From Streptomyces sp. XM4193 (GTDB taxonomy: Bacteria > Actinomycetota > Actinomycetes > Streptomycetales > Streptomycetaceae): 64,000 bases of DNA. The stretch's first letter is position 1. Every line of letters starts with the position of its first letter. Under the pieces are notes generated by a model. That model was not told the DNA's origin and did not search any database. It was given only the letters and a program-made list of their open reading frames with translations. Location: assembly GCF_023072595.1 (NCBI RefSeq), contig NZ_JALLGK010000003.1, forward strand, positions 310,001 through 374,000. The letters are read 5' to 3'. Positions 60,368-64,000 of the stretch are shown piece by piece. Both the position numbers and the translations under genes were made by a program.

Positions 60368-62544
60368 GCGACCGGCTGGACACGCTGCTCACCCGCCGCG
60401 CCCGCCGCCGGCTGCGGCGCAACCGGACGGATCTGGCGGTGCTGCTGGGCGTCGTCGCACTGGGGCTCTCACTCGGCCTCACCTTCCTGGTGGCTGCCAC
60501 CTCCTCGCTGCGCGGCATGGACGACTTCGCCGCCTCGCACCACCGGGAGTCGGGCCATTTCGAGCCCGCGTCCGGGAAGGACGTTCCGCCCGAGGGCACC
60601 CCGGGCTACGAGACGACCCGGACGGCGGACGTCACTGGGCCGGGCTCCTCGGTGCTGCGGCTGGGACCGCCCAGAGAGCGCATCAACCGCCACCAGATCG
60701 TCTCCGGCCGTGAACTGCGCGCCGCCGACGAGCTGTTGCTCAACCGGCGCTACGCCCAGGCGCACGGCATCGCGCTCGGCGACCGGATCACCGCCGGCGA
60801 GCGCCGACTGACCGTGGTGGGCTACGCGGCGGCGCCGGACCTCATCGCGGTCAGGAACAGCGAGATCGTCCTCCAGCCGAACCACGAACGCTTCGGGGTC
60901 GGCTTCGTCACCGCCGAGACCTTCGCGCACTGGCGGGACACGGCCCGCACCACGGTGTTCTGGGACTCCTCCGTGGACGTCGCGCGGATGAGCGGGACGT
61001 ACGAGGCCGCGGCCGTGCGCGACGTGCAGAACAACTCCCGGGTGCAGCAGGCGATCGGCGACTCGCAGGGGCCGCGCGATCTCGCACTGCTCATTCTGGG
61101 GATCTTCCTCGTGATCATCTTCGCCCTGCTCGCCGTCCACCACTTCGAGAACCGCAAACGGGAAGCGGCCGATCTGGAGGCGTTCGACCTGCTCGGACAC
61201 CGGCGGCGCGCCATGGCAAGGCATCTGCGGGACCCGCTGGCGCCGCTGCTGGTCGGCTGGGCGGTGGCCTCGGCCGTGGCGCTGGCGGCTGCCGGGCCGG
61301 CCATGGACATCAACGCCAAGCTCTACGACTACCCGCGGATGTCCGTGGACCTCGGCACGTGGGCGCTGGCGTCGCTCGCGGTCGGGCTGCTGCTCGCACT
61401 GCTCAACTGGGCCGCACACCGCATGTTCTACCCCGGGCGCCCCGCCAGGACGGTCCGCCGTCGGCGGCTGCCGCTGGCGCGACTGCGGTGGCTGCCCGAC
61501 GCCGGCTACCGGCTGCGGCTGGTGCGCGGGCTGCGCAACCCGCGCGAGCCCGTCGCGACCGTCGTGCTGCTGCTGGTGGTCGCGTTCCTGGTCAACTTCT
61601 CGCTCTCGCTGCGGGTTTCGGTCGACTCCTATCTGGAGGCGCTGGAGGACCAGACGCCGTTCAGCCACATGTACGTGCTGCCCGACGACTCCGGCAGCTC
61701 CGACGACTCCGGCAGCTCCGAGGGCTCCGACGGCAAGGGACCGCCGGTCCGCGAAACCGACGAGGCCGGCCGGCTCAGCACCCTCTACCACGCCTCCGGC
61801 ACCGCCCAGAGCGTCTTCGAAGTGCCCCCGAAGTCGCGGTACTTCGGGACCACCACCGGTCCCGTGGTGACCGGAGCGTTCCAGGAGAAGTACGGGATCG
61901 GCACCGGGGACCTGCTGACCCTGCGCTCACTGGACGGAACCCGCACACACCCGCTGCGGATCACCGGTGTCACCGACGAGACCACCTCCTCCTACGTCTA
62001 TCTGCCCACGGGCGGACTGGCGGCGGTGGCCGAAGGAGGCGCCGGCGGAGCGGAGCCCGGGGTGCCGGTGCTGTTCACCGCCTCCGCCCACCCGCAGCTG
62101 GAGGGACGCACCCAGTCGGTCGGCAAGGAGGAGATCGTCTCCTCGGGGCGCAGCATCGTGGAGATCATCAACCTGCAGATCGGGCTGCTGATCGGACTCG
62201 CCTGTCTGCTGCTGGTCCTGATGCTGCTCGCGCTCTACCGGTTCGTGCTCGGAACCCAGCAGGAGTTCCTGCGGGTCATGCGGCTCAACGGCCACGGACC
62301 GCGCGTCCTGGTGCGCGCACTCTTCGGCTTCACCGCCCCGGCCGCGGTGCTCGCGGTGGTGCTCTCGCAACTCCTCGCGGTGCGGGTGGTCCGGTGGTTC
62401 TTCGACGGGATCATGTACGACTTCAGCGCTTATGTCCCGGTCGCCTCCGGGCTCGGGGTGCCACTCCTCACCGGTGCGCTCCTGGCCCTGCTCATGTCCG
62501 TCTTCCTTCTTCACGCCCACAAGAAAATGAGGAGCCCATCATGA
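60364..62544 (+). CDS. FtsX-type ABC permease of the oxoamine operon
   Basis: 726 residues. It has a membrane segment at ~23-43 and a first extracytoplasmic domain (~50-235). Three segments follow (~240-260 LALLILGIFLVIIFALLAVH, ~290-310, ~330-350), then one near 400 (VVLLLVVAFLVNFSLSLRVS), a second extracytoplasmic domain (~420-595) and three C-terminal segments ending KKMRSPS. The second domain contains a Ser/Asp/Gly-rich stretch encoded by two exact 18-bp repeats (61684-61719). Start is GTG 60364 overlapping the ATPase stop (GTG 60361 also possible). It is more divergent than the 48288 permease, fitting a specialised exporter. Confidence 0.88.
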   Translation: MSDRLDTLLTRRARRRLRRNRTDLAVLLGVVALGLSLGLTFLVAATSSLRGMDDFAASHHRESGHFEPASGKDVPPEGTPGYETTRTADVTGPGSSVLRLGPPRERINRHQIVSGRELRAADELLLNRRYAQAHGIALGDRITAGERRLTVVGYAAAPDLIAVRNSEIVLQPNHERFGVGFVTAETFAHWRDTARTTVFWDSSVDVARMSGTYEAAAVRDVQNNSRVQQAIGDSQGPRDLALLILGIFLVIIFALLAVHHFENRKREAADLEAFDLLGHRRRAMARHLRDPLAPLLVGWAVASAVALAAAGPAMDINAKLYDYPRMSVDLGTWALASLAVGLLLALLNWAAHRMFYPGRPARTVRRRRLPLARLRWLPDAGYRLRLVRGLRNPREPVATVVLLLVVAFLVNFSLSLRVSVDSYLEALEDQTPFSHMYVLPDDSGSSDDSGSSEGSDGKGPPVRETDEAGRLSTLYHASGTAQSVFEVPPKSRYFGTTTGPVVTGAFQEKYGIGTGDLLTLRSLDGTRTHPLRITGVTDETTSSYVYLPTGGLAAVAEGGAGGAEPGVPVLFTASAHPQLEGRTQSVGKEEIVSSGRSIVEIINLQIGLLIGLACLLLVLMLLALYRFVLGTQQEFLRVMRLNGHGPRVLVRALFGFTAPAAVLAVVLSQLLAVRVVRWFFDGIMYDFSAYVPVASGLGVPLLTGALLALLMSVFLLHAHKKMRSPS
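61684..61719. repeat. Two tandem 18-bp repeats inside the permease gene
   Basis: GACGACTCCGGCAGCTCC occurs twice back to back, encoding DDSGSS-DDSGSS in the extracytoplasmic linker, followed by a partial third (EGSDGKG). Being a multiple of three, it keeps the reading frame. Confidence 0.85.
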
Positions 62545-63761
62545 TGCCGACCAACCAGCGCCGGGTCGTCGTGACCGGAACGGGCGTGGTCAGCCCCATC
62601 GGACACGGCACCGAGGAGTTCTGGCAGTCGCTGTCCAAGGGCAGCACGAACTTCGTGCCCAGCGGGGTGGAGGGCATCCCGCTGGTGTCCCGGGTGCCCG
62701 ACGGCTGGGACGAGGGGATCTCGCCCAAACGCCGCCGGGCGTCCGACCGTTGCACCCTGCTCGCCCTCACCGCCGCCGGCGAGGCCCTGGGCCGTTCCGG
62801 ACTGCTGGAGGACCCCGACAACGCCCTGCACACCGGCGTCTACTTCGGCTCCTCCATCGGCGGGATAGGCACCATCAAGCAGGAGTTCGCCCGCGGCGCG
62901 ACCGAGGGCACCCGCTCGGTGCACGCCCTGCTGGTGGTCAAGGGCCTGATGAACATGATCGCCTCCGCGATCGGCATCGAGTACGGCCTGCGCGGCGAGT
63001 CCCTGGTGACCGCCGCGGCCTGCGCCTCGGGCACGGTCGCCATCGGCGAGGCGTACCGGGCGGTGGCCTCCGGCCGGTTGCCGCGCGCGGTGGCCGGTGG
63101 CGCCGAGGCGTGCGTGCTCGACCATGTGATGGAGCCCTTCCGGAAGTTGGGCGCCCTCAACAGCAGCAGCGACCCGGAGGGCGCCTCCATCCCCTTCTCC
63201 CGGCACCGCAGCGGTTTCGTGATGGCCGAGGGCGCGGGAGCGGTCGTGCTGGAGGAGCTGGAGTCCGCACGCGAGCGCGGGGCGCCGATCCTCGGCGAGA
63301 TCGTCGGCTACGCGGCCTCCTCCGACGCGGCCGGACTCATCACCCCCGACGCGGCCGGGGTGCGGCGTGCGGTGGAAGGTGTCTTCTCCGACGACCACCG
63401 GCCGGAGGACGTCGTGTACATCAACGCCCACGGCACCTCGACCACCCTCAACGAGCGGGTCGAGTCGGAGGTCTACTCGGCCGTCTTCCCGCACCGGCCC
63501 GCGGTGTCCTCGACCAAGTCCTACTACGGTCACCCGCTCGGCGCGGCCGGTGCCTTCGAGGTGATCGTCTGCCTGGAGAGCGCCCGCGCCGGCGTGGCTC
63601 TGCCGACCCTGAACGTCAGCGAGGCGGACATCGACCGGGAGGAGATCGACCTCAACCTGGTGCTGGACGAACCGGCGCCGCTCGCCGGCGGCCTCCTGCT
63701 CTCCAGCTCGTTCGCCTTCGGCGGCCAGAACGGAGTGCTGCTGATGCGCGGCGGCATCTGA
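62541..63761 (+). CDS. Beta-ketoacyl-ACP synthase, FabF/KAS II-like
   Basis: 406 residues. Thiolase-fold condensing enzyme extending an acyl-ACP by decarboxylative condensation. The Cys-His-His triad is intact: Cys161 (TAAACASGTVAIGEAYRA), His298 (INAHGTSTTLNE) and His331 (YYGHPLGAAGAFE), with Lys326 before it and the FVMAEGAGAVVLEE loop. HGTSTTLNE in place of the usual HGTSTPLND, and the replacement of the D-x-DG lead by SRHRSG, mark it as a secondary-metabolism paralogue and not primary FabF. ATG 62541 overlaps the permease stop; ATG 62544 is equally possible. It likely makes or extends the acyl chain loaded on the carrier domain of the 56945 protein. Confidence 0.92.
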   Translation: MMPTNQRRVVVTGTGVVSPIGHGTEEFWQSLSKGSTNFVPSGVEGIPLVSRVPDGWDEGISPKRRRASDRCTLLALTAAGEALGRSGLLEDPDNALHTGVYFGSSIGGIGTIKQEFARGATEGTRSVHALLVVKGLMNMIASAIGIEYGLRGESLVTAAACASGTVAIGEAYRAVASGRLPRAVAGGAEACVLDHVMEPFRKLGALNSSSDPEGASIPFSRHRSGFVMAEGAGAVVLEELESARERGAPILGEIVGYAASSDAAGLITPDAAGVRRAVEGVFSDDHRPEDVVYINAHGTSTTLNERVESEVYSAVFPHRPAVSSTKSYYGHPLGAAGAFEVIVCLESARAGVALPTLNVSEADIDREEIDLNLVLDEPAPLAGGLLLSSSFAFGGQNGVLLMRGGI

Positions 63762-63894
63762 GCCCGCCGCCGACGCGGGTGCGTACGCGCGGCGGGGCGC
63801 GGTCGGGCACGGCGCTCCCGACCGCGGGCGGGCGCCCGACCGCGTTCGGGGCGGCAGGGTGGCGGGGCGGTGCGGCGGTCCGGTGGTCCTCCGG

Positions 63895-64000
63895 TCAGAG
63901 GTTGGAGTCCAGGGGAGGGGCGTCGCAGCGGGAGGTGGCCGCCCCGCCGCCGGCTCCGGTCCCGGGCTCGCGGCGGTCCAGGCCGAGCGTGTACGCCGTC
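63895..64000 (-). CDS. Possible C-terminal fragment of a leftward gene
   Basis: From the right edge a leftward frame is open for 34 codons and ends in TGA at 63897-63895. Its translation (TAYTLGLDRREPGTGAGG, later SRCDAPPLDSNL) looks protein-like and shows strong third-position GC, but it is too short to identify. If real, this gene is convergent with the ketosynthase and the oxoamine operon ends at 63761. Confidence 0.35.
   Translation of the reverse strand, partial: TAYTLGLDRREPGTGAGGGAATSRCDAPPLDSNL

Overview
The window is a high-GC actinobacterial chromosome segment, almost certainly Streptomyces or a close relative. The support is the strong GC bias at third codon positions, frequent GTG starts with AAGGAG/GGAGG ribosome sites, two SsgA-like sporulation genes, a TamR/Tam pair, an Rpf-KsgA-IspE operon, a protein O-mannosyltransferase, TTA codons being almost absent, and a gene order (PBP, PMT, RsmI, TatD, Rpf, KsgA, IspE; Tam/TamR; Ppc; Pth, RplY, Prs, GlmU; ABC pair, Mfd) that I recall as Streptomyces core synteny. 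All names rest on reading translations by eye; no database search was possible.

Layout. 1-10.4 kb: tail of an MMPL exporter, an alpha/beta hydrolase, a class IV aminotransferase, two SsgA-like genes around a sigma-like gene that carries its own zinc anti-sigma motif, a beta-lactamase-fold esterase, an arylamine N-acetyltransferase, a membrane acyltransferase and a divergent SDR. 10.4-20.5 kb: leftward housekeeping set tatD / rpfB-rsmA-ispE (the last three overlap by 4 nt), a Cys4 zinc-ribbon protein and rsmI, then rightward PMT and a class B penicillin-binding protein. 20.5-28.9 kb: tam/tamR with a palindromic intergenic site, two LuxR-type response regulators (one with a degenerate receiver), a PQQ-repeat membrane protein ending in a 22-bp perfect hairpin, an ABC-F ATPase and a small membrane protein. 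29-38.7 kb: ppc, a TetR regulator, pth, rplY, prs, glmU and a coiled-coil protein.

38.9-44.1 kb is an accessory island: a large fusion protein (YrhB/Imm35-like N-terminus, long disordered linker with repeated HHAATMLA motifs, deaminase-like segment, SUKH-like C-terminus), a SMI1/KNR4-type protein, and a divergent overlapping pair of a YwqJ-like deaminase and a SUKH-3-like protein. 44.3-54.6 kb: an orphan NarL-type histidine kinase, an HTH protein with a possible LAGLIDADG-like C-terminus next to tRNA-Gln(UUG), a run of sixteen perfect 8-bp repeats, a MacB-like ABC exporter pair and mfd.

54.6-64 kb is the most distinctive region: a glycosyltransferase with a probable promoter and long leader, followed by a tightly overlapping five-gene operon: acyl carrier protein fused to an alpha-oxoamine synthase, SAM methyltransferase, ABC ATPase, ABC permease and a FabF-like ketosynthase. 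Together these look like part of an uncharacterised small-molecule or lipid pathway that builds an acyl chain, condenses it with an amino acid, methylates and possibly glycosylates the product, and exports it. The locus may continue beyond the right edge.
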